Origin: Novosphingobium organovorum
GTDB taxonomy: Bacteria; Pseudomonadota; Alphaproteobacteria; Sphingomonadales; Sphingomonadaceae
Direction of reading: 5' to 3'
Assembly: GCF_022832435.1 (NCBI RefSeq)
Contig: NZ_JALHLF010000032.1
Location: forward strand, 1-35,584
Length of the DNA: 35,584 nucleotides
Of this stretch, positions 1 to 9,367 are shown piece by piece; the stretch's first letter is position 1; each line of letters opens with the position of its first letter. Made by a program: the position numbers and the translations under genes. A model generated the notes under the pieces. The model was not told the DNA's origin. It searched no databases and worked only from the letters and a program-made list of their open reading frames with translations.

Positions 1-316
1 GCTCGCGCAGGCGCCGCGCAGGCGGCGGACGAGGTGGCGTGCGCGGCGGGGCGCGGGGGCCGCGACGGGCCGTGAAGTGGACATCGTTGTACTCCCTGTT
101 GTGGCTTGAAGGAAACCGGCAAGCCTCCGGCGTTCCGGGCAGGCGCGGGGCCTGCCGGTTAGGTCTGGTGGAATGGGCGGTCTGGGATGTTCGCGTGATG
201 CCGCGGGCTGTGCGGGCTCGATGCGCCGGTCGGCGCTGGGAATCAGCCGCTCGCGTTCCTGATGCGCGGGCGGGGCCAGAGGGGAAAGGGCGTGGCGCGC
301 GCGGGCCGGGGCATGG
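1..316. other. Left-edge segment with no recognisable gene
   Basis: These 316 bases are very GC-rich and lie downstream of the first TonB-dependent receptor. One plus-strand reading frame crosses the stretch and runs into the receptor's antisense. Its translation is Arg/Gly/Ala-rich, has no recognisable domain, and no convincing ribosome binding site precedes it. I see no clear hairpin with a T-tract that would terminate the receptor transcript. A gene entering from the left edge cannot be excluded. Confidence 0.5.
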
Positions 317-2980
317 TCAGAACGCTCCGGTCAGCGTGACCTGGACCGTGCGCGGGGACAGTGGGCGGTAGCTCGCCTCCTCGTTCACGGTCTGGTAGAT
401 GAAGGACAGGGCATCGGTGTCGAACAGATTGTCGACGTTGATACGCAGGCGTGCGGTGCGCAAAGGGCCGAGCCCTTCCTCGCGGCCCAGCTCGACATAG
501 GCCGAGACGACCAGCTGTCCGCGCACCGACTGGGTGTTGATATAGTCGGCGTAGCGGCGCGAGGTGTACTTGGCCGAAATATTGCCCAGCAGCCAGGGCG
601 TGGGCTCGAGCGTCGCCGAACCGGTCACGATCCAGCGCGCGCTGTCGGGCAGGCGCTTGCCCGCGATCTTTGTCCCATCGGGCATGTCATCGGCAAAGCG
701 CGCGTCGGAAAAGGTGAGGTTGGCGTTGAAATAGGCGATGTCGCGAAGCGCGGCGGGCTTGACCGAGGCGGTCAGCTCGACCCCGCGCGCGTTGACCGCG
801 CCGACATTGGCGTACTGCGTCTCGAGCGTGCCGTCACCGCCGGGCGCCGCGGCCGAGATCGGCGCGATGAGGTTGGTGAACCGGGTGAGATAGACCGCGC
901 CCGTCGCGTAGAAGCGCGGCTGCACGGTGCGCAGGCCCAGCTCGGCGTTGCGCGCGCGTTCGGCGCGCGGCATCGTGGCAAACGCGCTCGAGGACTGGAA
1001 CGCGGTCGAGGCGAGGGTGTCCATGCCCTTGGGAAAGGCCATGGTCTGCGCGTAGGAGGCGAAGAGCTGGGTGCGCTCCTCGTCGAAGCGCCAGACGAGG
1101 CCGGCGCTCGGCTGGAAGCCATCGGCGTAGTGGGCGTGCGCCTTTTGCGGGCCCCAGCCGGGCGTGCCGTCCGCCAGCGCGTAGTCGGCGTAGTCGCGGT
1201 AGCCCGAAAAGGCATAGTCGGCGAGGAGGCCCTTGAACCCGGCCTCGATCGTCAGCGGCCCGTCGCCGGGCGTCCAGCGGTCGCGCAGCCAGAACTGGGT
1301 GACCGTGCGGCGCGAGTGGTAGTCGCGGCGGTAATAGACCACCTCGTCGTCCAGCACCGCGCCGTCGGGTGCGCCGTCGGCGCGGTTGAGGCGGTACTGC
1401 TGGCGGGCGTAGCGGTCGCTCTCGTGCCAGGCTCCGGCGTCGAGACGGTGCGCGCCAAGTTCGAGCGCGGCCTTGACCACTGCGCCGCGCCGCCGCCCCC
1501 AGACCCCCGAATAGCCGTACTGCAACCCGCGCGGCGCGGTGACGGCGAGCCCGGCGGCGGCCTGCTGGTCATAGTAGACCAGCGAATTGGCATAAGTATC
1601 GGGGGAGACGCCGTAGCCGTTCTTGTCCTCGGCGTAGAGCGTGGTTTCAAGGAAGCTCGCCGCGTCCTCGCGGCGCGCGAGGTGCAGCGTCGCGCCGTAG
1701 AGCCGGTCGTCGCGCGCGTTGATCGCGTTGCCGTAGTAATAGGCATAGCCTGCGTTCGAATAGGGCACCCCGGCCACGCTTTCCGCGAGCACCGGGACAA
1801 AGCCGATATAGCCGCGCGCGCGGCCCGTCTTGCCGCCCAGGTCCGCCTCGTCGCTCTCGTACTGGGCGCGGGTGAGCGAGGGGGAATCGTAGTCGAAGAA
1901 GCGGTTCGAGACGAATTTGAACCGCGCCCAGCTGCCCCCGCCGAGATCGGTGCGCAGCTGGCCCTCCCAGTGTTCGCGATCGACGCTGCCCGCCCCGCGC
2001 CACAGGTCCGAATTGAGCCGGGTGCGGCTGAGATAGGCGCGAAACGGTCCGACCCGTCCGCTCTCCACGCGCAGGAAGGTGCGCGCCAGCTCGTCAGACC
2101 CGAACGACTGCGCCATCATCAGCCCCGGCGTCGCATCGGGCACGATCGAGCTGTAGACGACCATCGGGCCGAGCGAGGCATAGCTGGGGTTGGCAAGATC
2201 GCCCGCGCCGGTGGAGGCTTCGACTTGCGCCAGGTTCTCGTTGTCGACGTAGCGGAACACAGGGCTGCCGCCAAAAGCGTCCGAGCGTCCGAGCGGGATG
2301 CCGTCGACCACGAAGCCGATCTGGTCGAGGTTGAAGGCGCGCGTCTGCACCGAATTGCCGAATTCGTAGAGCCCGAGCGCGCCGTCGGTCTGGACGTTGA
2401 AGCCGGGCAGATACTCGAGCATCTTGAGCCCGGAGATCCCCGGCGGGGCGGACAGCAGCGCGCGGCGGGTGACCGCGCTGGTCTGGCTGACATGGCCTTC
2501 GCCGATCGCTGTGGCCGGGCTCGACAGGCGCCTCCCGGTGACGAGGATGGGCTCGGGCGGCGGCATGGCGACGCTCAGCGGAGTGTGCGCATCGGCCAGA
2601 GCCGCGTTCGCGTTGTCGTTGGCGCCATCCCCGTTCGTGCCGCTGGTGTCTGGCGTGTCGAGGCGCAGCACCGCCACGTTGCCGCGCAGCGAGACAAGGC
2701 GCAGGCCGGTGCCCGCGATCAGCGTTTCGAGCGCGGCGCGCGGTGTCTTGCGCCCGCGCAGCCGGCGCGAGCGCAGGCCCTTGGCGGCATCGTAGGCGAA
2801 CAGGATCCGCACGCCGGATTGCTCGGAAAAGCGGTTGAGCGCTGCCTGCATCGACTGGGCCTCGATCCGGAAATCGTACACGTGCGCGGCGGGCGCGTCG
2901 TCAGGCGCATCGGCCTGCGCGGGGCAGGCCGGGACAGCCACGAGAAGGGCCCCCGCGAACAGATGAAGACCCGTCCGCAC
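317..2980 (-). CDS. TonB-dependent receptor with N-terminal STN (signal transducer) domain, FecA-like
   Basis: Outer-membrane TonB-dependent transporter, about 887 aa from the chosen start, of the transducer class that signals to a FecR/FecI pair. After a signal peptide (hydrophobic LFAGALLVAV, then AQADA) comes a secretin/TonB short N-terminal domain: YDFRIEAQSMQAALNRF, then SGVRILFAY, and the TPRAALETLIAGTGL repeat of STN domains. A plug with LVTGRRL and DGIPLGR follows, then a long beta-barrel ending in a C-terminal aromatic residue (VQVTLTGAF). The frame is open to an ATG at 3103. I prefer the GTG at 2980 because an AGGAGG lies 9 nt upstream of it and the signal peptide then starts properly. 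It is divergent from the sigma/anti-sigma genes, the expected arrangement for cell-surface signalling. The ligand (siderophore or other) cannot be read from sequence. Confidence 0.9.
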   Translation of the reverse strand: MRTGLHLFAGALLVAVPACPAQADAPDDAPAAHVYDFRIEAQSMQAALNRFSEQSGVRILFAYDAAKGLRSRRLRGRKTPRAALETLIAGTGLRLVSLRGNVAVLRLDTPDTSGTNGDGANDNANAALADAHTPLSVAMPPPEPILVTGRRLSSPATAIGEGHVSQTSAVTRRALLSAPPGISGLKMLEYLPGFNVQTDGALGLYEFGNSVQTRAFNLDQIGFVVDGIPLGRSDAFGGSPVFRYVDNENLAQVEASTGAGDLANPSYASLGPMVVYSSIVPDATPGLMMAQSFGSDELARTFLRVESGRVGPFRAYLSRTRLNSDLWRGAGSVDREHWEGQLRTDLGGGSWARFKFVSNRFFDYDSPSLTRAQYESDEADLGGKTGRARGYIGFVPVLAESVAGVPYSNAGYAYYYGNAINARDDRLYGATLHLARREDAASFLETTLYAEDKNGYGVSPDTYANSLVYYDQQAAAGLAVTAPRGLQYGYSGVWGRRRGAVVKAALELGAHRLDAGAWHESDRYARQQYRLNRADGAPDGAVLDDEVVYYRRDYHSRRTVTQFWLRDRWTPGDGPLTIEAGFKGLLADYAFSGYRDYADYALADGTPGWGPQKAHAHYADGFQPSAGLVWRFDEERTQLFASYAQTMAFPKGMDTLASTAFQSSSAFATMPRAERARNAELGLRTVQPRFYATGAVYLTRFTNLIAPISAAAPGGDGTLETQYANVGAVNARGVELTASVKPAALRDIAYFNANLTFSDARFADDMPDGTKIAGKRLPDSARWIVTGSATLEPTPWLLGNISAKYTSRRYADYINTQSVRGQLVVSAYVELGREEGLGPLRTARLRINVDNLFDTDALSFIYQTVNEEASYRPLSPRTVQVTLTGAF

Positions 2981-3053
2981 GCGGTTGTTCCTCCTGGTGA
3001 GCCATGCTCCCTTACCCCCCTCAAACGAGGCACGAAGCAAAACCCGCCATGGT

Positions 3054-3162
3054 CCGTCATAAAAATTTCGCAGTGCAGCGATCCCGGCGACCATGACGGG
3101 CACTGTGTCCTATTTTCGCTGGACAGGCGAGCCATGGCGTGATGCAATACCGTCATAAAAAT
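3054..3162. repeat. Pair of 13-bp direct repeats in the receptor/sigma-factor divergent region
   Basis: CCGTCATAAAAAT occurs at 3054-3066 and again, identically and in the same orientation, at 3150-3162. One copy lies about 74 nt upstream of the preferred receptor start (2980). The other lies about 77 nt upstream of the preferred sigma-factor start (3239). AT-rich identical 13-mers are unexpected here by chance. They could be promoter or regulator elements of the FecI-type system; the CGTC core resembles the -10 element reported for many ECF promoters. That role is inference. Confidence 0.45.
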
Positions 3163-3238
3163 GGCACGCGCGGGGGCAAGCCGCGTCAAGCCGCCGGGCA
3201 TTTCATGGGGGAGGGTCCTGTCACGCAGTTGGGGGGCC

Positions 3239-3850
3239 TTGTTGGACGATATTCGCGCCAGACTGGATTGGTTCGAAGCGGTGATCCTGCCGCACCAGCC
3301 CGCGTTGCGCACGCGGCTGGGCCGAATTCTGCGCTTTTCGCAGGATTTGGACGACACCGTTTCCGAAGTGCTTGCCCGTGCCTGGCAGGCGGAGGATTTC
3401 ACGCGGATCGATCAGGGCCGCGCCTATCTGTTCAACATCGCGCGCAATCTCATCATCGACGAGGCGCGGCGCGACAAGATCGTCTCGTTCGAGCAGATCG
3501 CCGATCTGGAATTGTTGCAGGCGCGAACCTGCACCGAAGCGCAGCTTCACGCGCGCGACGAATTGCGCTGGCTGCAGGACTTCCTGCCCAAGCTTCCGGC
3601 GCAGTGCCGCCGCGTGTTTCACTTGCGCCGGGTCCAGGAAAAATCCATGCGCGAGATAGCGGATGAGCTGGCGCTGTCCGTTTCTACGGTAGAGAAACAT
3701 CTGGCCAAAGCGGTGCAGCTGATTATGCGGGCACGATGGCAACGCGAGGAAACCGTCTTTGAGCGGACAGAAGCCGACACATCCTGTGCCAACGGCCTCG
3801 GGCGAGGAGCTCGAAACGCAGGCCGCGCGCCTGGCGGTCCGCCTTCCTGA
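3239..3850 (+). CDS. ECF RNA polymerase sigma factor, FecI-like
   Basis: Sigma-70 family factor of the extracytoplasmic-function type. It should direct RNA polymerase to the promoter of the divergent TonB-dependent receptor when the FecR-like partner signals. Region 2 is visible (DDTVSEVLARAWQ, then GRAYLFNIARNLIIDEARR). So is region 4 (LPAQCRRVFHLRRVQ, then MREIADELALSVSTVEKHL), a helix-turn-helix that reads the -35 element. The frame is open from an ATG at 3161, but that start would overlap the second 13-bp repeat and lacks a good Shine-Dalgarno. TTG codons at 3239 and 3242 follow a GGGGGG run and give the usual N-terminus (LDDIRARLDWFE), so I chose 3239. The last 92 nt overlap the fecR-like gene in another frame, so its tail (ANGLGRGARNAG...) is probably not conserved. 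Confidence 0.88.
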   Translation: MLDDIRARLDWFEAVILPHQPALRTRLGRILRFSQDLDDTVSEVLARAWQAEDFTRIDQGRAYLFNIARNLIIDEARRDKIVSFEQIADLELLQARTCTEAQLHARDELRWLQDFLPKLPAQCRRVFHLRRVQEKSMREIADELALSVSTVEKHLAKAVQLIMRARWQREETVFERTEADTSCANGLGRGARNAGRAPGGPPS

Positions 3851-4805
3851 CGCCGATCCCGCCGAAGCCCGCGCGATCATGGCCTGGGTGGCGCAAAGCC
3901 CCCGCCACGCCATCGCCTTCGCCCGCGCCGAGGCGGCGTGGAAGGATTGTGAGCGTCTCAAGGCGCTTGGTCCCGACTTGCCGAAGGTTCTGCGCGGTGA
4001 GGACGCGGCGCACGATGCCGTATCGGCGCAGCCCGAAACCGACGAGGCGCGCTCCGGCTGGCGGCTTTCGCGCCGGCGCCTGATGCTTTCGGGCGTCGCG
4101 GCGGCCGCGCTGGCCGGGCTCTGGCCGCTCTCCCGGCTGGTTCTGGACGAAGGGCAGGTCTTCACCACCGAACGCGGCGAAGTGCGCGAGGTGCGCCTTG
4201 CCGATGGTTCGGTGCTTCATCTCGATACCGATTCGCGGGTTGTCGTCTCCCTTTCCCCGCACCGGCGCGATCTGCGGCTGGAGCAGGGGGCGGCATCGTT
4301 CGACGTTGCGCACGATGCCGCGCGGCCCTTCGAGGTGACGGCAGGGGGCAGCGTGACGCGCGCCATCGGTACGCGCTTCACCATCGATACGCGCGCGCTG
4401 AGCGATGCGGGCCGGGTCGAGGTCACGGTGAGCGAGGGCGTGGTTTCGGTGCGCGACAGGGCCGGGCAGCAGGTGCGCGTGGCGGCCGGAAACGCGGCGA
4501 CGGTGCGCGGCGATGCGCTGGCCACGCGCCGGCTCGATCCTGCCGCGCTAGAACAGCGCACCGCCTGGCAGAACCGGATGCTTATCCTCGATGGCATGAC
4601 GCTGGGCGAGGCGGCCGCCGCGTTCAGCCGTTATCGCGCTCACCCGATCCTCGTCGAGGACCCCGCGCTCGCCGCGACGCGCATGGGCGGGCGCTTTGGC
4701 CTTGGTGAGGCCGACCAGTTCCTCGCCGCGCTTCAGGCGGGCTTCGACGTCGATGTCGAGCGCGCGGGCGATGGCACCGTGCGGATCGCGCCCGCACGCC
4801 GCTGA
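3759..4805 (+). CDS. FecR-family anti-sigma factor / iron-sensor protein
   Basis: Single-pass inner-membrane regulator (348 aa) that holds the FecI-like sigma factor and receives the signal from the receptor STN domain in the periplasm. Residues 18-65 form the cytoplasmic anti-sigma region (DUF4880 type: ETQAARLAVRL, then QSPRHAIAFARAEAAW). Residues 105-128 contain RRRLMLSGVAAAALAGLW, a hydrophobic anchor preceded by arginines that resembles a Tat signal. Residues 135-245 form the FecR domain (TTERGEVREVRLADGS, HLDTDSRV, AIGTRFTID). The C-terminal part resembles an STN-like fold (LGEAAAAFSRY, then FGLGEADQFLAALQ). The start is a TTG at 3759 with GAGGA 11 nt upstream. Any start that keeps the conserved N-terminus overlaps the sigma gene, so translational coupling is likely. 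It ends 9 nt from the convergent hutD. Confidence 0.9.
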   Translation: MSGQKPTHPVPTASGEELETQAARLAVRLPDADPAEARAIMAWVAQSPRHAIAFARAEAAWKDCERLKALGPDLPKVLRGEDAAHDAVSAQPETDEARSGWRLSRRRLMLSGVAAAALAGLWPLSRLVLDEGQVFTTERGEVREVRLADGSVLHLDTDSRVVVSLSPHRRDLRLEQGAASFDVAHDAARPFEVTAGGSVTRAIGTRFTIDTRALSDAGRVEVTVSEGVVSVRDRAGQQVRVAAGNAATVRGDALATRRLDPAALEQRTAWQNRMLILDGMTLGEAAAAFSRYRAHPILVEDPALAATRMGGRFGLGEADQFLAALQAGFDVDVERAGDGTVRIAPARR

Positions 4806-4814
4806 GGCAGCCTG

Positions 4815-5360
4815 TCAGGCGCGGATGGCCACGAAGGATACCAGCAAGGCGGCGCCTTCGCAGGTCAGCGCACCGGACACTTGGGCGCAGTCGAACGCGG
4901 CAAGGGCTTCTCCTGCCAGCTGCTGGGCTTCGAGGGCTAGGAAGTAGTTCACTGCGTCAGGACACTCGGCCCGCTCCCCGGCTTGCAGCCGCACCATGCG
5001 GACGGTGAAGGCCGAGCGGCGAACCATGGCGTTGAGATCACGAACCGGGCCGCCGATCGGCGCGCCATCGACAGGTTGGTCGGCCGCGAAGGCCAGCGGA
5101 TCGCTGCCCGGATCGAGCGCGGCGTCGAGCGCAGGGCCGGTCAGGTGCAGCGTGCCTTCAAGCACGGCCAGCACCCGGTCGACGCCGTCAAAGTGCGAGA
5201 AGGGGCCGGGCCGCTCGACGTTGGCCATGCTCAGGCGCCAGAGGAAGTCTTCCATGCCAGCGCCGGGCGGGAACACCGCGATTTCGCGCGTGGTCCCTCC
5301 GCCGTTCTTCCAGGGCAGATCCGGGCATCGGGATGCCCGGATGATACGCAGCGCATTCAC
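4815..5360 (-). CDS. hutD: HutD family protein (cupin-fold, histidine utilisation)
   Basis: Member of the HutD/Ves family (181 aa, normal length). These are double-stranded beta-helix proteins found with histidine-degradation genes. Work in Pseudomonas suggested a role in limiting hut pathway flux, but the biochemical function is unsettled. The diagnostic motif [18 protein letters not shown] lies near residues 15-32, followed by [19 protein letters not shown] and a DRVLAVLEG strand typical of the family. The GTG start at 5360 overlaps the hutU stop as GTGA, so it is the last gene of the hutIHGUD operon and is probably translationally coupled. The same frame stays open far upstream inside hutU, but that part is only the hutU shadow. 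No terminator is evident in the 9 nt before the convergent fecR-like gene. Confidence 0.9.
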   Translation of the reverse strand: MNALRIIRASRCPDLPWKNGGGTTREIAVFPPGAGMEDFLWRLSMANVERPGPFSHFDGVDRVLAVLEGTLHLTGPALDAALDPGSDPLAFAADQPVDGAPIGGPVRDLNAMVRRSAFTVRMVRLQAGERAECPDAVNYFLALEAQQLAGEALAAFDCAQVSGALTCEGAALLVSFVAIRA

Positions 5361-7024
5361 CCGGTGATGCCGGGCAGGTCGAGCCCCTTTTCGCGCGCGC
5401 AGTCGAGCGCGATGGCATAGCCCGCATCGGCGTGGCGCATGACTCCGGTCGCCGGATCGTTCCACAGCACGCGTTCGAGGCGCCGGGCGGCGGCCTCGGT
5501 GCCGTCGGCGACGATCACCATCCCGGCGTGCTGCGAGAAGCCCATGCCCACGCCCCCGCCGTGGTGGAGCGAAACCCAGGTGGCCCCGCTCGCGGTGTTG
5601 AGGAGCGCGTTGAGCAGCGGCCAGTCGGAAACTGCGTCCGAGCCGTCCTGCATCGCCTCGGTCTCGCGGTTGGGCGAGGCGACCGAGCCCGAATCGAGGT
5701 GGTCGCGCCCGATGACGACCGGCGCCTTCAGCTCGCCGCTCGCAACCATTTCGTTGAAGGCCATGCCAAGGCGGTGGCGGTCGCCCAGACCAACCCAGCA
5801 GATACGCGCGGGCAGGCCCTGGAACTGGATCTTCTCGCGCGCCATGTCGAGCCAGTTGTGCAGGTGCGTGTCGTTGGGCAGCAGCTCCTTCACCTTGGCG
5901 TCGGTCTTGTAGATGTCTTCGGGATCGCCCGAAAGCGCGGCCCAGCGGAACGGGCCGACGCCGCGGCAGAACAGCGGGCGGATGTAGGCCGGGACGAAGC
6001 CGGGGAAGGCAAAGGCGTTTTCGACCCCTTCCTCGAAGGCCATCTGGCGAATGTTGTTGCCATAGTCGGTGGTCGGCACGCCGTCGGCCTGGAAGGCGAG
6101 CATGGCCTTGACGTGGGTCGCCATCGAGGCGCGCGCGGCCCTGGCGACGGCGGCGGGATCGCTCTGGCGCTTTTCCATCCATTCCGCCACGCTCCACCCG
6201 GCGGGGAGATAGCCGTTGAAGGGATCGTGCGCCGAGGTCTGGTCGGTCAGGAGGTCAGGGCGGATGCCGCGCTTGTAGAGTTCGGGAAGCACTTCGGCGG
6301 CGTTGCCGAGCAGGCCGACCGAGACCGGCTTGCCGCTCGCCTTGGCTTCTTCAAGGATCGCCATGGCTTCTTCGATGGTGGTTGCCGAACGGTCGAGGTA
6401 GCCGGTGCGCAGGCGAAACTCGATGCGCGAGGGCTGGCATTCGATGGCGAGGCACGAGGCGCCGGCCATGACCGCGGCGAGCGGCTGCGCGCCGCCCATG
6501 CCGCCAAGCCCGGCGGTCAGCAGCCACTTGCCCGAAAGATCGCCGCCATGGTGCTGGCGGCCCATTTCGACGAACGTTTCGTAAGTGCCCTGAACGATCC
6601 CCTGCGCGCCGATGTAAATCCACGAGCCTGCGGTCATCTGGCCGTACATCGCCAGGCCCTTCTTATCGAGCTCGTTGAAATGCTCCCAGTTGGCCCAGTT
6701 GGGAACGAGGTTCGAATTGGCGATCAGCACGCGCGGCGCATCGGCGTGGGTGCGGAACACGCCCACCGGCTTGCCCGACTGGACGAGCAGCGTCTCGTCC
6801 TCGTTCAGGCGCTTCAGGGTCTCGACGATCGTGTCGTAGCTCTCCCAGTCGCGCGCGGCGCGCCCGATCCCGCCGTAGACGACGAGTTCCTGCGGGTTTT
6901 CCGCGACGTCGGGGTGCAGGTTGTTCATCAGCATGCGCATGGGCGCTTCGGTCAGCCAGGATTTGGCGGTGAGCTCGCTGCCGGTGGCGGGCGTGATGAC
7001 GCGGGCGTTGTCGAGACGGGTCAT
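5357..7024 (-). CDS. hutU: Urocanate hydratase (urocanase)
   Basis: Second enzyme of histidine degradation: adds water to urocanate to give 4-imidazolone-5-propionate, using tightly bound NAD+ as an electrophile. Cytoplasmic. At 555 aa it has the usual full length. Family signatures include [38 protein letters not shown], the nucleotide-binding [17 protein letters not shown], the TDQTSAHDP stretch, and [14 protein letters not shown] around the active site. Near the C-terminus is [18 protein letters not shown]. The ATG at 7024 has GAGGAAA a short distance upstream. It begins 10 nt after the hutG stop and overlaps hutD by 4 nt, consistent with one polycistronic message. Confidence 0.97.
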   Translation of the reverse strand: MTRLDNARVITPATGSELTAKSWLTEAPMRMLMNNLHPDVAENPQELVVYGGIGRAARDWESYDTIVETLKRLNEDETLLVQSGKPVGVFRTHADAPRVLIANSNLVPNWANWEHFNELDKKGLAMYGQMTAGSWIYIGAQGIVQGTYETFVEMGRQHHGGDLSGKWLLTAGLGGMGGAQPLAAVMAGASCLAIECQPSRIEFRLRTGYLDRSATTIEEAMAILEEAKASGKPVSVGLLGNAAEVLPELYKRGIRPDLLTDQTSAHDPFNGYLPAGWSVAEWMEKRQSDPAAVARAARASMATHVKAMLAFQADGVPTTDYGNNIRQMAFEEGVENAFAFPGFVPAYIRPLFCRGVGPFRWAALSGDPEDIYKTDAKVKELLPNDTHLHNWLDMAREKIQFQGLPARICWVGLGDRHRLGMAFNEMVASGELKAPVVIGRDHLDSGSVASPNRETEAMQDGSDAVSDWPLLNALLNTASGATWVSLHHGGGVGMGFSQHAGMVIVADGTEAAARRLERVLWNDPATGVMRHADAGYAIALDCAREKGLDLPGITG

Positions 7025-7034
7025 GGTGCTTTCC

Positions 7035-7841
7035 TCAAGGTCGGGCGAAGGCGAGGCAGGCCTTCAGGATGGCGGTCAGGTGGACGGTCAGATCGGCGGC
7101 GCGTTCGCGCGTGAAGGGGGTGGGCCAGTTAGCCTCGTCGGGCACCTCGGGCTCGTCCAGGTAGGCGCGGATGGCGATTTCCATCTGCACCGCGTGGAAG
7201 CCCTCGGCGGGCCGTCCGTAGTGGCGCGTGGTCCAGCCCCCCTTGAAACGGCCGTTGACGACATGCGGCAGGCCTGAGGCGGCGCAGAGCGCGGCGATTT
7301 CGGCTTCAAGCGCGGGGGCGCAGGTCGTGCCCGCGTTGGTGCCGAGGTTGAACACGGGCAGTTCCCCTTCGAACAGGCGGGGGATATGGCTGCGGATCGA
7401 ATGCGCGTCGTAGAGCACGACCGTGCCATGGGCGTCGCGCAGGCGGGTGAGTTCGGCGTCCAGCGCGGCGTGGTAGGGATCGAACCAGCGGCTGCGGCGC
7501 CGTTCGATCTCGGCCGCGTCGGGAACCGCGCCACTATAGAGCGGCGCGCCATCGAAAGTCATGGTCGGGCACAGCTCGGTGGTGGCCTGCCCCGGATAGA
7601 GCGAGGCGCCCGAGGGATCGCGGTTGACGTCGATCACGCTGCGCGAGACGCGCGTGCGCACCGTCGTGGCGCCAAGTTCGCGGGCGAAGCCGTAGAGGTC
7701 GTCCACCCACCAGTCGGCATCGCGCCGGGCCAGCCAGGGCGAGACGAACGCGCCTTCCACGTCGGCAAGGTCGGTGCCGGTGTGCGGAAAGGCGACGACG
7801 AGCGGCGCCTCCCCGCGATGGATGTCCAGCCAATCGGTCAC
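7035..7841 (-). CDS. hutG: N-formylglutamate amidohydrolase (deformylase)
   Basis: Last enzyme of the five-step hut route: hydrolyses N-formyl-L-glutamate to glutamate and formate. 268 aa, the typical size of the FGase family. Visible family features include the N-terminal [34 protein letters not shown], the conserved [18 protein letters not shown] and [15 protein letters not shown]. The Asp and His residues in these motifs are candidate metal ligands. Its presence together with hutF, and the absence of a formimidoylglutamase, show that the formylglutamate branch is used. The GTG start overlaps the hutH stop as GTGA. It follows hutH and precedes hutU in the same operon. Confidence 0.95.
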   Translation of the reverse strand: MTDWLDIHRGEAPLVVAFPHTGTDLADVEGAFVSPWLARRDADWWVDDLYGFARELGATTVRTRVSRSVIDVNRDPSGASLYPGQATTELCPTMTFDGAPLYSGAVPDAAEIERRRSRWFDPYHAALDAELTRLRDAHGTVVLYDAHSIRSHIPRLFEGELPVFNLGTNAGTTCAPALEAEIAALCAASGLPHVVNGRFKGGWTTRHYGRPAEGFHAVQMEIAIRAYLDEPEVPDEANWPTPFTRERAADLTVHLTAILKACLAFARP

Positions 7842-9367
7842 GACACGCCGGGGAGCAGGCCGTCGGCCATGGCGGCGAGCGCGCCGCTGCGGATCAGCGC
7901 GTTGGCGGCTTCCATGTCCGGGTGGAAGTGGCGATCGTCCTCGAGCGCGGGGACCTGCCCACGCAGCAGATCGCGCGCCGCTTCGAGCGGGGCCGAGGAG
8001 GCGAGCGGCTTGTGGAATTCCATGCCCTGCACGCTGGCGAGCAGTTCGATACCCAGCACGGCGGTGGCGTTCTCAGCCATTGCGATCAGGCGACGCGCGC
8101 CGTGGGCGGCCATCGAGACATGGTCTTCCTGATTGGCCGAGGTGGGGATCGAGTCCACGCTGGCCGGATAGGCGCGCTGCTTGTTCTCCGAAACCAGCGC
8201 GGCCGCCGTCACCTGCGGGATCATGAAGCCTGAGTTGAGGCCGGGGCGCGGGGTGAGGAACGCGGGCAGGCCCGAGAGCGCGGGGTCGATCAGCATGGCG
8301 AGGCGCCGCTCGGCGATCGAGCCGATTTCGCAGACCGCCATGGCGATCATGTCGGCGGCGAAGGCGACCGGCTCGGCGTGGAAGTTGCCGCCCGAAAGCG
8401 CCTCGTCGGCTTCCGGGAAGATCAGCGGGTTGTCCGAGACGCCGTTGGCCTCGATCTCGAGCGTGGTCGCGGCCTGACGCAGCACGTCGAGCGCGGCGCC
8501 CATGACCTGGGGCTGGCAGCGCAGGCAATAGGGGTCCTGCACGCGCGCATCGTTCTCGACATGGCTGGCGCGGATCGCCGAACCGGCCATGAGCGCGCGC
8601 AGGGCATCGGCCACCTCGATCTGGCCGCGATGGCGGCGAAGCGCGTGGATGCGCGGATCGAAGGGGGTGTCCGAACCCTTGGCGGCCTCGGTCGAAAGCG
8701 CGCCGGTGACGAGCGCGGAGCGGAACAGCAGCTCGGCCTCGAACAGCCCGGCGAGAGCGTTCGCGGTCGAAAACTGGGTGCCGTTGAGCAACGCGAGGCC
8801 TTCCTTGGGGCCAAGCTCGAGCGGGGCAAGGCCCGCTTGTGCCAGCGCCTCGGCGGCGGGCAGGCGCGCTTCGCCGACGAAAATCTCGCCCACTCCGATC
8901 ATCGTTGCGGCCATGTGCGAAAGGGGGGCCAGGTCGCCGCTCGCGCCGACCGAACCCTGGCAGGGCACCACCGGGGTCAGCCCCTTTGCCAGCATCGCTT
9001 CGAGCAAGCCGAGCGTTTCGGGTCGCACGCCCGACGCGCCCTGCGCGAGGCTGGCGAGCTTGAGCGCCATCATCAGGCGGATGACGGGCACGGGGGAGGG
9101 CTCGCCCGTGCCCGCCGCGTGGCTGAGCACGATGTTGCGCTGGAGCGTGGCGAGGTCCTCATCCTCGATCCGCACGCTGGCCAGTTTCCCAAAGCCGGTG
9201 TTGATCCCGTAGACGGGTTCGCCCTTGGCCAGGATGCGCGCGATGGCGGCGGCGCTGGCCGCGACCTTGGCGCTGCAGGCGGGATCAAGGCTGAGCGCGG
9301 CGCCGCGATAGATCGCGCGCCAGTCGGCGAGGCAGACCGCTCCGGGGGTGAGCAGGACTTGGTTCAT
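7838..9367 (-). CDS. hutH: Histidine ammonia-lyase (histidase)
   Basis: First enzyme of the pathway: eliminates ammonia from L-histidine to give trans-urocanate. It uses the 4-methylidene-imidazol-5-one (MIO) group formed from an internal Ala-Ser-Gly. That triad is seen at residues 142-144 in [14 protein letters not shown]. The substrate-loop motif [12 protein letters not shown] is at about residues 53-64, and the lyase signatures [14 protein letters not shown] and [17 protein letters not shown] are present. Length 509 aa matches the family. The ATG at 9367 has GGAGTGGAAA upstream and overlaps the hutI stop as ATGA. The frame continues upstream into hutI, but that part is its shadow. The product urocanate is also the usual inducer that releases HutC. 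Confidence 0.97.
   Translation of the reverse strand: MNQVLLTPGAVCLADWRAIYRGAALSLDPACSAKVAASAAAIARILAKGEPVYGINTGFGKLASVRIEDEDLATLQRNIVLSHAAGTGEPSPVPVIRLMMALKLASLAQGASGVRPETLGLLEAMLAKGLTPVVPCQGSVGASGDLAPLSHMAATMIGVGEIFVGEARLPAAEALAQAGLAPLELGPKEGLALLNGTQFSTANALAGLFEAELLFRSALVTGALSTEAAKGSDTPFDPRIHALRRHRGQIEVADALRALMAGSAIRASHVENDARVQDPYCLRCQPQVMGAALDVLRQAATTLEIEANGVSDNPLIFPEADEALSGGNFHAEPVAFAADMIAMAVCEIGSIAERRLAMLIDPALSGLPAFLTPRPGLNSGFMIPQVTAAALVSENKQRAYPASVDSIPTSANQEDHVSMAAHGARRLIAMAENATAVLGIELLASVQGMEFHKPLASSAPLEAARDLLRGQVPALEDDRHFHPDMEAANALIRSGALAAMADGLLPGVS

Noticed and set aside
39..371. 110-aa plus-strand open frame at the left edge
   Set aside because: It has Arg/Gly/Ala-rich translation, no domain and no ribosome binding site, and it overlaps the end of the receptor gene.
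1130..3142. Long plus-strand open frame opposite the first TonB receptor
   Set aside because: Antisense shadow of a high-GC gene; the translation is Arg/Val-rich without a recognisable fold, while the minus-strand receptor has clear domains.
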